DNA from: Giesbergeria sp.
Lineage (GTDB): Bacteria; Pseudomonadota; Gammaproteobacteria; Burkholderiales; Burkholderiaceae_C
Length of the DNA stretch: 64,000 bases
Assembly (NCBI GenBank): GCA_023150295.1
Contig: JAKLLE010000013.1
Location: 1 to 64,000, forward strand
Direction: 5' to 3'
Positions 41,739 through 50,354 of the stretch are shown one piece after another. Every line of letters starts with the position of its first letter. Positions within the stretch are counted from its first letter, which is position 1. The position numbers and the translations under genes are program-made. The notes under the pieces were generated by a model. It was not told the origin of the DNA and made no database searches. It saw nothing but the letters and a program-made list of their open reading frames with translations.

Positions 41739-42485
41739 TCACTCCGCCTGCAGATACCGCTCGGCCAGTGCGCTGCGCGCTGCGGCATCCAGCCCCAGCA
41801 CATCCTCCAGGTAGGGCGTGATGCCGCCGTACTGCGTGTCCACCATGTGCAGCGCGGCGTCCAGGAAGTCTTCCTGCACGCCGCACAGCACCTGCATGAC
41901 CTCGGGCGGTGTGTGGCTGGCCAGGCTGGCTGGGGGGCGGTAGAGCGCGTTGGTGAGCAGGTAGTCCTGCATCACCACCTCGCGTGGCACGCCCAGCGCC
42001 AGCAGGATGAGCGCGGCGGCAAAGCCCGTGCGGTCCTTGCCCGCAGTGCAGTGGAAGACCAGCGGGTCGTCGCGCTCCACCAGCAGCCGCAGCAGTGCGG
42101 CAAAGCGGGGTGCGTTGTCGTGCACGAAGCCGCGGTAGGTGTCCTGCATCAGGCCTGCGGCGTCCTGGGGCGACAGGCTTGCGCCACTGCGCAGCACCTC
42201 CTGGATGCGTTGCACCACCGTGGGCTCGATGGTGAGCGGGTGGTACTGCACCCCCGGCAGGGCATAGGTCAGGGCGTTGCGTTCAGCCTCCCCGCGCAGG
42301 TCCACGGCACGGGCAATGCCCAGCCCGGCCAGCGCCTGCTGGTCCTGCGCGCTGAGCCGGGCCAGGTGGTCGGAGCGGAACAGCCGCCGCCAGCGCACGG
42401 TGCGCCCACCCAGGCCGGGGTAGCCCCCCAGGTCGCGGAAGTTGCTGGCGCCTTGCAGCGCGATGGAACGGGTGGGGCGGGTCAT
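41739..42485 (-). CDS. Tyrosine-protein phosphatase family protein
   Basis: This 248-residue phosphatase has the CX5R loop HCTAGKDRTG near residue 145 and the family opening GASNFRDLGGYPG. Further matches are LFRSDHLARLS and DLRGEAER. It belongs to the bacterial Y_phosphatase3 (LipA/MptpB-like) group, whose members may also act on phosphoinositides or phospho-Ser. It is a stand-alone gene with no sign of partners. Confidence 0.92.
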   Translation of the reverse strand: MTRPTRSIALQGASNFRDLGGYPGLGGRTVRWRRLFRSDHLARLSAQDQQALAGLGIARAVDLRGEAERNALTYALPGVQYHPLTIEPTVVQRIQEVLRSGASLSPQDAAGLMQDTYRGFVHDNAPRFAALLRLLVERDDPLVFHCTAGKDRTGFAAALILLALGVPREVVMQDYLLTNALYRPPASLASHTPPEVMQVLCGVQEDFLDAALHMVDTQYGGITPYLEDVLGLDAAARSALAERYLQAE

Positions 42486-42575
42486 GGGGTCAGGCGTCCA
42501 GGAAATGCATCGCCAAGCATAGTGGCCTCGGATGAAGCCTGCATGTCGCGCAGGCGCGATTCGCCACGCGCTGCA

Positions 42576-42923
42576 CTACTTCTGCGGTGGCAGCACCGTC
42601 AGCGAAGCTTCGAGCGGTTTTTCGGCACTGCCGCTGGGGCAGGGCTGGTCGGTATAGACGGTGCGGCCGTTGACCAGGCATTTGCGCGCCTGTGTGGCGG
42701 GGGCCGAGGCGGCGTCGGCGCTGGGGCTTGCGGTGGCTGCGGCAGACCGGCGCTGCGGCGGCAGGCTGTCGGGGCCGGGGCGGGTGGTGCTGCGCCAGGC
42801 GCGCTCCAGCCAGGGGCCGGCGTGGGGGAGCCACTGGTCTGCGGTCCACCACGCGGCGCCAGCAGCGGCGACCAGGGCCACGGCCAAGGCGGTCCACAGG
42901 GCGCGTTCACGCGGGCTGCGCAT
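42576..42923 (-). CDS. Membrane-anchored DUF4124-like protein
   Basis: This 115-residue protein has one N-terminal helix (ALWTALAVALVAAAGAAWW), a Pro/Ala/Ser-rich linker and a C-terminal DUF4124-like motif (CLVNGRTVYTDQPCP). It probably sits in the inner membrane facing the periplasm. The function is unknown. It starts 3 bp after the topB stop, on the same strand, so it is likely co-transcribed. Confidence 0.72.
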   Translation of the reverse strand: MRSPRERALWTALAVALVAAAGAAWWTADQWLPHAGPWLERAWRSTTRPGPDSLPPQRRSAAATASPSADAASAPATQARKCLVNGRTVYTDQPCPSGSAEKPLEASLTVLPPQK

Positions 42924-42926
42924 GGG

Positions 42927-45872
42927 TCAGCCCAGGTGCGGCCCCAGCAGACCGGCCAGCTCAAACATGCCGACCTCGGGCTTGCCCAGCACGGCCTGGA
43001 GCTTGGCGTCGGGGCGGATGGTGCGCTTGTCCTTGGGGTCTTGCAGGCCCTGGGCCTTGATGTAGTCCCACAGCTTTTTGACGGCCTCGGGGCGCGACAC
43101 CGGTTCGGCCCCAATCACCGCCGCCAGGGCTGCGCTGGGCGCCTTGCCTGGCGCGCTCTTGCGCGGGGCCTTGGGGGCCGTGGCTTTGGGCTCTTTAGGG
43201 GCTTTTTTGGCTGCGGCGCTCTTCTTTGCTGCGCTGGTAGCTATGGTTTTGGTAGCGGTGCGGGCGGCGGTCTTGCGCGGGGGGTACTTGCTTTCGCGCT
43301 GCTCGAACTCGAAGTTGACCTTGCCCGCCTCCTTGTCCCAGACCAGGAAGGCCTTGAACGCACGGCGTGTGCGCATGCTCACAAATTTGTCGAGCAGGTC
43401 GGTCTTGCCGGTGGCAAGGAGCTTTTCCATCTGCGCGCGCTCCACGGGCTGCTGCAGGATGACCTTGCCGCTCTTGAAGGTGCAGCTCGGCGTGGGTTGC
43501 TCCGCTGTGGGCACGGCGCGTGCGCAGACGTAGTTGCTGCCGTGCTCGTGCACGGCCGAGCCGCACACGGGGCAGGCGCCCAGGGACGCGTCGGCAAACT
43601 CCACGAGCTCGCCGGACTCTTCGGCGTTGCGGTCGTCGCCAAAGTCGAACTCCAGCTTGTAGTTCTTGGTTTCCTCGTCAAAGCTGATGGTGATTTCTGC
43701 CGTGAACGGCCAGCCTGCCTTGGAGCGGAAGCCCTCCAGCGGGCCGATGCGCTTGTGCGCCAGCAACTGCTCGGCCTCTGCCGTTTCAAACGTGCGCCCG
43801 GCGGGCGATTTGCCGAACGAGAAGCCGCAGCCCTGGCCGGAGTTGCTGCCCGCGCCAGCACCTGAACTGTCGTCCGACCGGCCGACGCAGGCGTAGCGGC
43901 GGTAGTTTTCCTTCACCACGCCGCCGCAGTTGGGGCAGGGCGCGGAGAGGGTCGCGTAGTCGCCGGGGATGGTGTCGCGGTCGTATTCCTTGGCTTTTTT
44001 CACCATGCGCTCGGTCATGGCGGCGATTTCGCGCATGAAGGCCTCGCGCGAGAGCTGGCCCTTTTCCATCTGCGCGAGCTTGTACTCCCACTCGCCGGTG
44101 AGGTCGGCGCGGCACAGTTCCTCCACCTCCAGCCCGCGCAGCAGCGTCATGAGCTGGAAGGCCTTGGCCGTGGGGATGAGCTCGCGGCCTTCGCGCAGCA
44201 TGTACTTTTCGGTCAGCAGGCCTTCGATGATGGCCGCGCGCGTGGCCGGGGTGCCCAGGCCTTTTTCCTGCATGGCTTCGCGCAGTTCGTCGTCGTCGAT
44301 CTGCTTGCCCGCGCTTTCCATGGCGCCCAGCAGCGTGGCTTCGGAGTAGCGCGCGGGTGGCTTGGTCTTGAGGCCCTTGGGATCGGCATGCTCTGTGCGC
44401 ACCACCTCGCCGGGCTTCACGGGCACCAGGTTCTGGCCCTTGTCGCCAGCCTGGCCGCCTTCCACCTCGTCGGCCGCTTCCTTGCCGTAGATGGCGAGCC
44501 AGCCGGGCTTGACCAGCACCTTGCCCTCGGTCTTGAAGCTGTGCTGAGCCACAGTGGAAATACGCGTGGTGACGGTGTATTCGGCGCTCGGGAAGAACAC
44601 GGCCATGAAGCGGCGCACGACCAGGTCGTACAGCTTCTGCTCGGCTTCACTCAGGCCGCTGGGCGCCTGCAGCGTGGGGATGATGGCAAAGTGGTCGCTC
44701 ACCTTGCTGTTGTCGAAAATGCGTTTGGACGGGCGCACGTAGTGGTTGTTGAGCGCCGTGAGCGCGTGCGGCGCCAGGTGGCGCATGCCGCTGTCGGCCA
44801 GCATCTCGAAGGTCTGCTTGGCCACGGGCAGGTAGTCCTCGGGCAGCGCGCGCGAGTCGGTACGCGGGTAGGTCAGGGCCTTGTGGCGTTCGTACAGGCT
44901 TTGCGCCAGGGCGAGCGTGGTCTTGGCGGAGAAGCCGAACTTGCCGTTGGCCTCGCGCTGCAGGCTGGTCAGGTCGAACAGCAGGGGCGATGCCTGCGTG
45001 GTGGGCTTGCTTTCCTCGGTGACGCTGGCGGGTTGGCCGCGCACCGCGTCGGCAATGGACTGGGCCTGGGCCTGCGACCACACGCGGTCGGCCTTGGCCT
45101 CGGGATCGTCGCCCTTCTTCCACTGGGGGTCGAACCATTTGCCGGGGTAGTCGCCCGCCTGGGCGCCGAAGCTGGCGTGGATTTCCCAGTAATCGCGGCT
45201 CACGAACTTGCGGATCTTTTCCTCGCGCTCGACCACCAGCGACAGTGTGGGCGTCTGCACCCGGCCCACGGTGGTGAGGAAGAAGCCCCCGCCCTGCGAG
45301 TTGAACGCCGTCATGGCGCGCGTGCCGTTGATGCCCACCAGCCAGTCGGCCTCGCTGCGGCTGCGCGCGGCGTCGGCCAGGCCTTGCATCTGCGCGTCGC
45401 TGCGCAGGTGTTCAAAGCCCTCGCGGATGGCCTGCGGCGTCATGCTCTGCAGCCACAGGCGCTGCACGGGCTTGCCCAGTGCCCCCTTGGCGCCGCCCGC
45501 GTACTGCTCGATCAGGCGGAAGATCAGCTCGCCCTCGCGGCCCGCGTCGCAGGCGTTGATGAGCTGGGTCACGTCCTTGCGCTTGGCCTGCTTGACGACG
45601 GCGGACAGGCGGCTCTTGGTCTTTTCCACTGGCTTGAGGTCAAAGTGCGGCGGAATCACCGGCAGGTGGGCAAAGCTCCACTTGCCGCGCTTGACGTCGT
45701 ACTGCTCGGGGGCCTGGATCTCGACCAGGTGGCCCACGGCACTGGTGACCACGTACTGGTCGTTCTCGAAATGGTCTTCGTGCTTGTCGAACTTGCCCGC
45801 AACCGGCGTAAGGGCGCGCACGATGTCTTGCGCGACCGAGGGTTTTTCTGCGATGACCAGGGTTTTGCTCAT
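42927..45872 (-). CDS. topB: DNA topoisomerase III
   Basis: This 981-residue type IA topoisomerase has the TOPRIM start (SKTLVIAEKPSVAQDIVRAL). Active-site context includes ALTYPRTDSRALPEDYLPV, with the catalytic Tyr near residue 335, and GTPATRAAIIEGLLTEKYM. C-terminal zinc/topo_C regions include CPNCGGVVKE and ACPVCGSAVHE. Near residue 875-900 it has a Lys/Ala-rich tail encoding TATKTIATSAAKK, which resembles the dispersed repeat in the same frame as copy b. The start is 45872; the upstream extension to 45974 covers an alternating purine-pyrimidine tract and was rejected. Confidence 0.96.
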   Translation of the reverse strand: MSKTLVIAEKPSVAQDIVRALTPVAGKFDKHEDHFENDQYVVTSAVGHLVEIQAPEQYDVKRGKWSFAHLPVIPPHFDLKPVEKTKSRLSAVVKQAKRKDVTQLINACDAGREGELIFRLIEQYAGGAKGALGKPVQRLWLQSMTPQAIREGFEHLRSDAQMQGLADAARSRSEADWLVGINGTRAMTAFNSQGGGFFLTTVGRVQTPTLSLVVEREEKIRKFVSRDYWEIHASFGAQAGDYPGKWFDPQWKKGDDPEAKADRVWSQAQAQSIADAVRGQPASVTEESKPTTQASPLLFDLTSLQREANGKFGFSAKTTLALAQSLYERHKALTYPRTDSRALPEDYLPVAKQTFEMLADSGMRHLAPHALTALNNHYVRPSKRIFDNSKVSDHFAIIPTLQAPSGLSEAEQKLYDLVVRRFMAVFFPSAEYTVTTRISTVAQHSFKTEGKVLVKPGWLAIYGKEAADEVEGGQAGDKGQNLVPVKPGEVVRTEHADPKGLKTKPPARYSEATLLGAMESAGKQIDDDELREAMQEKGLGTPATRAAIIEGLLTEKYMLREGRELIPTAKAFQLMTLLRGLEVEELCRADLTGEWEYKLAQMEKGQLSREAFMREIAAMTERMVKKAKEYDRDTIPGDYATLSAPCPNCGGVVKENYRRYACVGRSDDSSGAGAGSNSGQGCGFSFGKSPAGRTFETAEAEQLLAHKRIGPLEGFRSKAGWPFTAEITISFDEETKNYKLEFDFGDDRNAEESGELVEFADASLGACPVCGSAVHEHGSNYVCARAVPTAEQPTPSCTFKSGKVILQQPVERAQMEKLLATGKTDLLDKFVSMRTRRAFKAFLVWDKEAGKVNFEFEQRESKYPPRKTAARTATKTIATSAAKKSAAAKKAPKEPKATAPKAPRKSAPGKAPSAALAAVIGAEPVSRPEAVKKLWDYIKAQGLQDPKDKRTIRPDAKLQAVLGKPEVGMFELAGLLGPHLG
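43231..43256. repeat. Repeat-like segment inside topB, copy h
   Basis: GCGCTGGTAGCTATGGTTTTGGTAGC matches copy c (22751-22791) at 21 of 26 positions. It lies in the Lys/Ala-rich C-terminal tail of topB and keeps the frame open. Confidence 0.5.
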
Positions 45873-45935
45873 GGATGGTTTCTCGAAACGGACGCCGCCC
45901 GGCACGCTGCCGGGCGCTTCTACAATCGGTGCTCT

Positions 45936-45968
45936 CACGCGCGTGCACGCGCACGCACATGTGTGCAC
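45936..45968. other. Alternating purine-pyrimidine tract
   Basis: There are 33 consecutive alternating pyrimidine-purine bases (CACGCGCGTG to TGTGTGCAC) in the spacer between the divergent topB and SET-domain genes. Such tracts can adopt left-handed DNA under negative supercoiling, which makes the location beside a topoisomerase gene notable. Confidence 0.6.
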
Positions 45969-45991
45969 CATCAAGTTAACAGAGTTTTGCC

Positions 45992-46531
45992 ATGCCCCGC
46001 ACCCGCACCGCCCTTGCCCCTGGTCGCCGCATCCAGACCCGCCGCTCGGGCGTGCATGGCAAGGGCGTGTTTGCGGTGCAGGATATTGCCGAGGGCGAGG
46101 TGCTGATCGAGTACACCGGCGAGGTCATCACCTGGCAGGAAGCGCAGGACCGCCATCCGCACGACCCCGCACAGCCCAACCACACGTTCTACTTCCATGT
46201 GGACGAAGACCGCGTCATCGACGCCAAGTACGGTGGCAACGCCGCACGCTGGATCAACCACAGCTGCAACCCCAACTGCTATGCCGACGAGCGCGACGGC
46301 CGCGTCTTCATCACCGCGCTGCGCAACATCGCGGCCGGCGAAGAGCTGAACTACGACTACGGCCTCATCATCGACGAGCGCTATACCAAAAAGCTCAAGG
46401 CCGAGTACCCCTGCTGGTGCGGCAGCCCCAATTGCCGTGGCACCCTGCTGGCACCCAAGCGCGGCTGGGCGCCGCCGCACCCCGACAACCCGGTGCAGCC
46501 CGGTGGGGCACGTACCAAGGGGCGCTCATGA
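45992..46531 (+). CDS. SET-domain lysine methyltransferase
   Basis: This 179-residue SET-domain protein has the expected motifs: GVFAVQDIAEGEVLIEYTGE, NHSCNPNC near residue 88, ELNYDYG near 113 and a post-SET CWCGSPNC zinc-binding end. SET proteins methylate lysines in proteins; the bacterial substrate is unknown. It diverges from topB across 119 bp. Its TGA overlaps the ATG of birA. Confidence 0.92.
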   Translation: MPRTRTALAPGRRIQTRRSGVHGKGVFAVQDIAEGEVLIEYTGEVITWQEAQDRHPHDPAQPNHTFYFHVDEDRVIDAKYGGNAARWINHSCNPNCYADERDGRVFITALRNIAAGEELNYDYGLIIDERYTKKLKAEYPCWCGSPNCRGTLLAPKRGWAPPHPDNPVQPGGARTKGRS

Positions 46532-47370
46532 GCGCCGCCGCGCTGCGTTGGCCCGCCGAGGCCCTGTGGGAAGCCGTGGTGCCGCTGCTGCCCGGTTTCA
46601 CGGTCGAGGTGCTGCCCGAAATCGACTCCACCAACACCGAGCTCATGCGCCGCGCCCGCGCGGGCCAGTGCGACCCGGTGCTGCTGGTGGCCGAGCAGCA
46701 GACGGCCGGCAAGGGCCGCATGGGCCGGCCCTGGCGCAGTGCGGCGGGCGCTTCGCTGACCTTCTCGCTGGGTCTGCCGCTGGCGCCGCAGGACTGGTCG
46801 GGCCTGTCGCTGGCCGTGGGCGTGAGCGTGGCCGAAAGCCTGCAACCCACCTTGCCCGCTGCGGGCAGCAGCACGCCGCGGGTGGCGCTCAAGTGGCCCA
46901 ACGACCTGTGGCTGGGCGGTGCCCAGGGCGACCGCAAGCTCGGCGGCATTCTGGTGGAAACGGCCAGCTTTGTGGGGAGCACTCCAGCCGGTTCGCCCGC
47001 CACGGCCGCCCACAGTGGCCGCTACGTGGTCATCGGCGTGGGGCTGAACGTGCTGCCGCAGGACGCTGCGGGCCTGTCGCTGCCGCCGGGCAGCCTGCAA
47101 GAGGTGGAGCCCGGCCTGGATGCGCCCACGGCGCTGCTGCGGGTGGTGCCGCCTTTGGTGTCCATGCTGCAGGCTTTTGCCCAGTATGGCTTTGCGCCCC
47201 TGCAGCCGCGCTTTGCGCTGCGCGATGCGCTGGCGGGCCGCAGCGTGCAGCTCAGCGACGGCACGCAAGGCGAGGCCCATGGCGTGGGCGAGGATGGCGC
47301 ACTGCTCGTGCATACTGCGCGGGGCATGCAGGCCGTGACCAGCGCTGAAATCAGCGTGCGGCCTTCCTGA
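46528..47370 (+). CDS. birA: Biotin-[acetyl-CoA-carboxylase] ligase
   Basis: This 280-residue ligase attaches biotin to the carboxyl carrier protein. It has DSTNTELMRRARAG, the biotinyl-AMP loop QQTAGKGRMGRPWRS near residue 55, KWPNDLWLGG and KLGGILVE. It lacks the N-terminal helix-turn-helix of E. coli BirA, so it is a monofunctional ligase. ATG 46528 overlaps the SET-domain gene stop (ATGA); a far longer in-frame reading upstream was rejected as a shadow. The SPOR gene begins 13 bp after it. Confidence 0.95.
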   Translation: MSAAALRWPAEALWEAVVPLLPGFTVEVLPEIDSTNTELMRRARAGQCDPVLLVAEQQTAGKGRMGRPWRSAAGASLTFSLGLPLAPQDWSGLSLAVGVSVAESLQPTLPAAGSSTPRVALKWPNDLWLGGAQGDRKLGGILVETASFVGSTPAGSPATAAHSGRYVVIGVGLNVLPQDAAGLSLPPGSLQEVEPGLDAPTALLRVVPPLVSMLQAFAQYGFAPLQPRFALRDALAGRSVQLSDGTQGEAHGVGEDGALLVHTARGMQAVTSAEISVRPS

Positions 47371-47383
47371 ACCGCTTTTTTAC

Positions 47384-48121
47384 ATGTTGCGTCTGACCGT
47401 CATCGTGCTGCTGTTGGCCAATGCTGGCTATTACGCCTGGTCCCAGGGCCATCTGGCCGAGTGGGGCCTGGCGCCTGCGCCCCAGGGCGAACCGCAGCGC
47501 CTGCAGCAGCAGATCCGCCCCGAGGCCGTGCGCCTGGCGGGGGAGCCTGCCACCCCGCCCGTGCGCCCGGCCCCGGCCGCTGTGCCCGCCCCAGAGCACA
47601 GTGCCGCCCAGGCCAGCGCCGAGGCGCCTGCGGCGTCGGTCCCGGTGGCGGCCACCGAGCCCGCCCGCCCTGCGGGCGAATGCCTGCAGGCCGGGGTGTT
47701 CGACGAAGAACAGGCCAACGCCCTGCGCCGCGTGGCTGGTGCGCTGCCCCAGGGCAGCTGGAGCCTGCAGCGCACCACCATCCCGGGCCGCTGGATGGTG
47801 TACATGGGCAAGTTTGCCGATGCCGACGCCCTCGCCAAGAAGCGCGCTGAACTGCGCGAGCTGGGTATTTCCTTTGATCGGCCCAGCACCGCGTCGCTGG
47901 AGCCGGGGCTGTCGCTGGGGCGCTTCTCCACCGAAGAAGCGGCCCAGCGTGGCCTGGGCAATCTGGTGGCCAAGGGCGTGCGCACGGCCAAGGTGGTGCA
48001 GGAGCGCCCCGACACCCCTGGCTACCAGTTGCGCCTGCCCAGTGTGGACGATGCCTTGCGCCCCCAGCTGGACGTGCTGCGCCCGGCCATGGCGGGCAAG
48101 ACGCTCAAGCCCTGTTCCTGA
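47384..48121 (+). CDS. SPOR-domain membrane protein
   Basis: This 245-residue protein has an N-terminal membrane anchor (LRLTVIVLLLANAGYYAWS) and a Pro/Ala-rich linker. A C-terminal region with RWMVYMGKFADADALAKK and LGRFSTEEAAQRGLGNLVAKG fits the SPOR fold, which binds denuded peptidoglycan at division sites. It is probably co-transcribed with birA. In some relatives coaX sits between the two; it is not seen here. Confidence 0.82.
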   Translation: MLRLTVIVLLLANAGYYAWSQGHLAEWGLAPAPQGEPQRLQQQIRPEAVRLAGEPATPPVRPAPAAVPAPEHSAAQASAEAPAASVPVAATEPARPAGECLQAGVFDEEQANALRRVAGALPQGSWSLQRTTIPGRWMVYMGKFADADALAKKRAELRELGISFDRPSTASLEPGLSLGRFSTEEAAQRGLGNLVAKGVRTAKVVQERPDTPGYQLRLPSVDDALRPQLDVLRPAMAGKTLKPCS

Positions 48122-49570
48122 TCAATCGTTCTGGTCGTCCCGTGCCGGGAAGCGCACGGTGAACCGCGCCCCGGGCGGTGTCTGGCCGGGCCGGGCGTCT
48201 TCCACGCTGATTTCGGCCTGGTGCTGGCGGGCGATCTCCTGCACGATGGGCAGGCCCAGTCCGGAGCCGTCGGCCTCGCTGCCCAGCGCGCGGTAGAAGG
48301 GCTGGAAGATCAGCTCACGCTCTGACTCGGGCACGCCGGGGCCCGTGTCCTCCACCTGCAGCAGCAGCACGCGGCCGAAGGTGTCGGCCAGCACGCGCAC
48401 GGTCACTACGCCGGGTCTGTCGTCCGAGGAGGGGGTGTAGTTGATGGCGTTGTCCACCAGGTTGCGCACCAGTTCCTTGAGCAGGGTGGGGTTGCCGTTC
48501 AGCCATACGCCGGGGGTGCCGGGCTCGGCGCCGTCGTAGCCCAGGTCGATGCGCTTGTCCATGGCGCGGGGCACCGAGTCGCGCACCACGTCCATGGTCA
48601 GGCGTGCCAGGTCGCAGCGCTGTTGGCTCATCTGCGCGCCGCTGGCCTCGGCCCGGGCCAGGGCCAGCAACTGGTTGACGGTGTGCGTGGCGCGGATGCT
48701 GGAGCGCCCGATCTGCTGGAGCGACTGCTTGAGCTCGTCGGTGCTGGTGCCTTCGCGCTGGGCCAGGTCGGCCTGCATGCGCAGGCCCGCCAGCGGTGTC
48801 TTGAGCTGGTGCGCCGCATCGGCCAGGAAGCGCTTTTGCGTGGCCAGCGAGTCGTTCAGGCGCGTGAGCAGGTCGTTGACCGAGTCCACCAGCGGCGCCA
48901 CCTCCAGCGGCACAGTCTTGTGGTCCAGCGGCGAGAGGTCGTCGGGGCTGCGTGCGCGAATGCGCTCTTCAAGCTGGTTGAGCGGCTTGATGCCGCGCGC
49001 CAGCGCAAGCCACACCAGCAGCACGGCCAGCGGCAGCAGCACGAACTGCGGCACCATCACGCCCTTGATGATTTCGGTGGCCAGCACACTGCGCTTTTCG
49101 CGGGTTTCGGCCACCTGCACCAGGATCAGCGGGCCGCTGTCCACCGGCAGGCGCGCCCACAGGTAGGCCACGCGGATGTCCACCCCGCGCAGTTCGGCGT
49201 CGCGCAGGCGCACGTCGCCGGGCTGGGGGACTTCGTCCTCGGGCGGGGGCGGCAGGTCGCGCTCGCCCGAGAGCCATTCGCCACGCGGCCCCAGCACCTG
49301 GTAGTACACGGTGTCGGAGTCGTCTGCGCGCAGGATCTCGCTCGCAGACTGCGGCAGGTTGAATTGGGGTCTGCCGCGTTGCACCGTGACCAACTGTGCC
49401 AGCGCGTGGGCGTTGTAAATCAGGGCGCGGTCAAACGGCTTGTTGGCAATGCCTTGTGCCACCAGCCAGGTCAGCGCCAGGCCCACGGGCCACAGCAGCA
49501 GCAGCGGGGTGAGCATCCAGTCCAGGATCTCGCCGAACAGGGAGCGCTGCTCGCGCTGGAAGATTTTCAA
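48122..49570 (-). CDS. Two-component sensor histidine kinase
   Basis: This 482-residue inner-membrane kinase has two helices (PLLLLWPVGLALTWLVAQG and VLLPLAVLLVWLALARGI) flanking a periplasmic sensor of about 140 residues. A HAMP-like linker, the phospho-accepting H-box AAHQLKTPLAGLRMQ near residue 250 and a GHKL ATPase domain (DTGPGV, GSGLGLPIV) follow. The sensor region resembles the TctE class (2CSK_N). The response regulator gene lies just upstream, separated by copy i of the dispersed repeat. The signal is unknown. Confidence 0.93.
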   Translation of the reverse strand: MKIFQREQRSLFGEILDWMLTPLLLLWPVGLALTWLVAQGIANKPFDRALIYNAHALAQLVTVQRGRPQFNLPQSASEILRADDSDTVYYQVLGPRGEWLSGERDLPPPPEDEVPQPGDVRLRDAELRGVDIRVAYLWARLPVDSGPLILVQVAETREKRSVLATEIIKGVMVPQFVLLPLAVLLVWLALARGIKPLNQLEERIRARSPDDLSPLDHKTVPLEVAPLVDSVNDLLTRLNDSLATQKRFLADAAHQLKTPLAGLRMQADLAQREGTSTDELKQSLQQIGRSSIRATHTVNQLLALARAEASGAQMSQQRCDLARLTMDVVRDSVPRAMDKRIDLGYDGAEPGTPGVWLNGNPTLLKELVRNLVDNAINYTPSSDDRPGVVTVRVLADTFGRVLLLQVEDTGPGVPESERELIFQPFYRALGSEADGSGLGLPIVQEIARQHQAEISVEDARPGQTPPGARFTVRFPARDDQND

Positions 49571-49596
49571 GGTGGCCGCCCTGTTTGTGTGTCAAA

Positions 49597-49647
49597 TTGG
49601 CCTGTAAGGCAATATTGATAAGCGCAAGCAGCTATCAAAACAATAGC
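49597..49647. repeat. Dispersed AT-rich repeat, copy i
   Basis: TTGGCCTGTAAGGC, then GATAAGCGCAAGCAGCTATC followed by AAAACAATAGC, is one of the best-conserved copies. It sits between the response regulator and kinase genes of one operon, so it is transcribed as part of their message. Confidence 0.85.
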
Positions 49648-49652
49648 AAATG

Positions 49653-50327
49653 CTAGCCGGGGATTTTCTCCAGGCAGTAGCCCAGCCCGCGCACGGTGGC
49701 AATGCGGATCGGGCCTTTCTCGATCTTCTTGCGCAGGCGGTGGATGTACACCTCGATGGCGTTGTTGCTCACCTCCTCGCCCCACTCGCACAGGCGCTCC
49801 ACGAGCTGGTCCTTGCTGACCAGGCGCCCGGCGCGCTGCAGCAGCACCTCCAGCAGACCCAGCTCGCGCGCCGAGAGCTCGATCATCTTGCCGTCGATGG
49901 TGGCCACGCGCCCGGCCTGGTCGTACACCAGCGGGCCGTGCTTGATCGTGCTGCTGGTGGCGCCCATGCCCCGGCGCGTGAGGGCGCGCACGCGGGCCTC
50001 CAGCTCCTGCAGCGAAAACGGCTTGGCCATGTAGTCGTCGGCGCCGTAGTCCAGGCCTTTGACGCGCTCTTCCACGCTGTCGACCGCGGTGAGGATGAGC
50101 ACCGGCAGCGCCGTGCCGCGCGCGCGCAGGCGCTTGAGCACCTCCAGCCCGTGCATGCGCGGCAGGCCCAGGTCGAGGATCAGCAGATCGAACTCGTTGT
50201 TGGTCATCAGCGCGGCGTCGGCCTCTGCGCCGTTGGCCACATGGTCCACGACGGCGCCTGAACTGCGCAGCGTGCGCAGCAACCCGTCGGCCAGCACCTG
50301 GTCGTCTTCGGCTATGAGGATGCGCAT
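49653..50327 (-). CDS. OmpR-family response regulator
   Basis: This 224-residue regulator has a receiver domain (ILIAEDDQVLADGLL, phosphoacceptor Asp in LLILDLGLPRMHG at about residue 51, Lys in YMAKPFSLQELEA). A winged-helix output domain follows (ELGLLEVLLQRAGRLVSKDQ, EVYIHRLRKKIEKG). It is typical of TctD/QseB-like regulators and probably controls genes in response to the adjacent kinase. Confidence 0.95.
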   Translation of the reverse strand: MRILIAEDDQVLADGLLRTLRSSGAVVDHVANGAEADAALMTNNEFDLLILDLGLPRMHGLEVLKRLRARGTALPVLILTAVDSVEERVKGLDYGADDYMAKPFSLQELEARVRALTRRGMGATSSTIKHGPLVYDQAGRVATIDGKMIELSARELGLLEVLLQRAGRLVSKDQLVERLCEWGEEVSNNAIEVYIHRLRKKIEKGPIRIATVRGLGYCLEKIPG

Positions 50328-50354
50328 GGGGTGTCTCCTGGTTATGCAAGGATT

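Noticed and set aside
45208-46527. Long upstream extension of birA running through the SET-domain gene and part of topB
   Set aside because: The extension is a shadow of two clear genes; birA homology begins at 46528.
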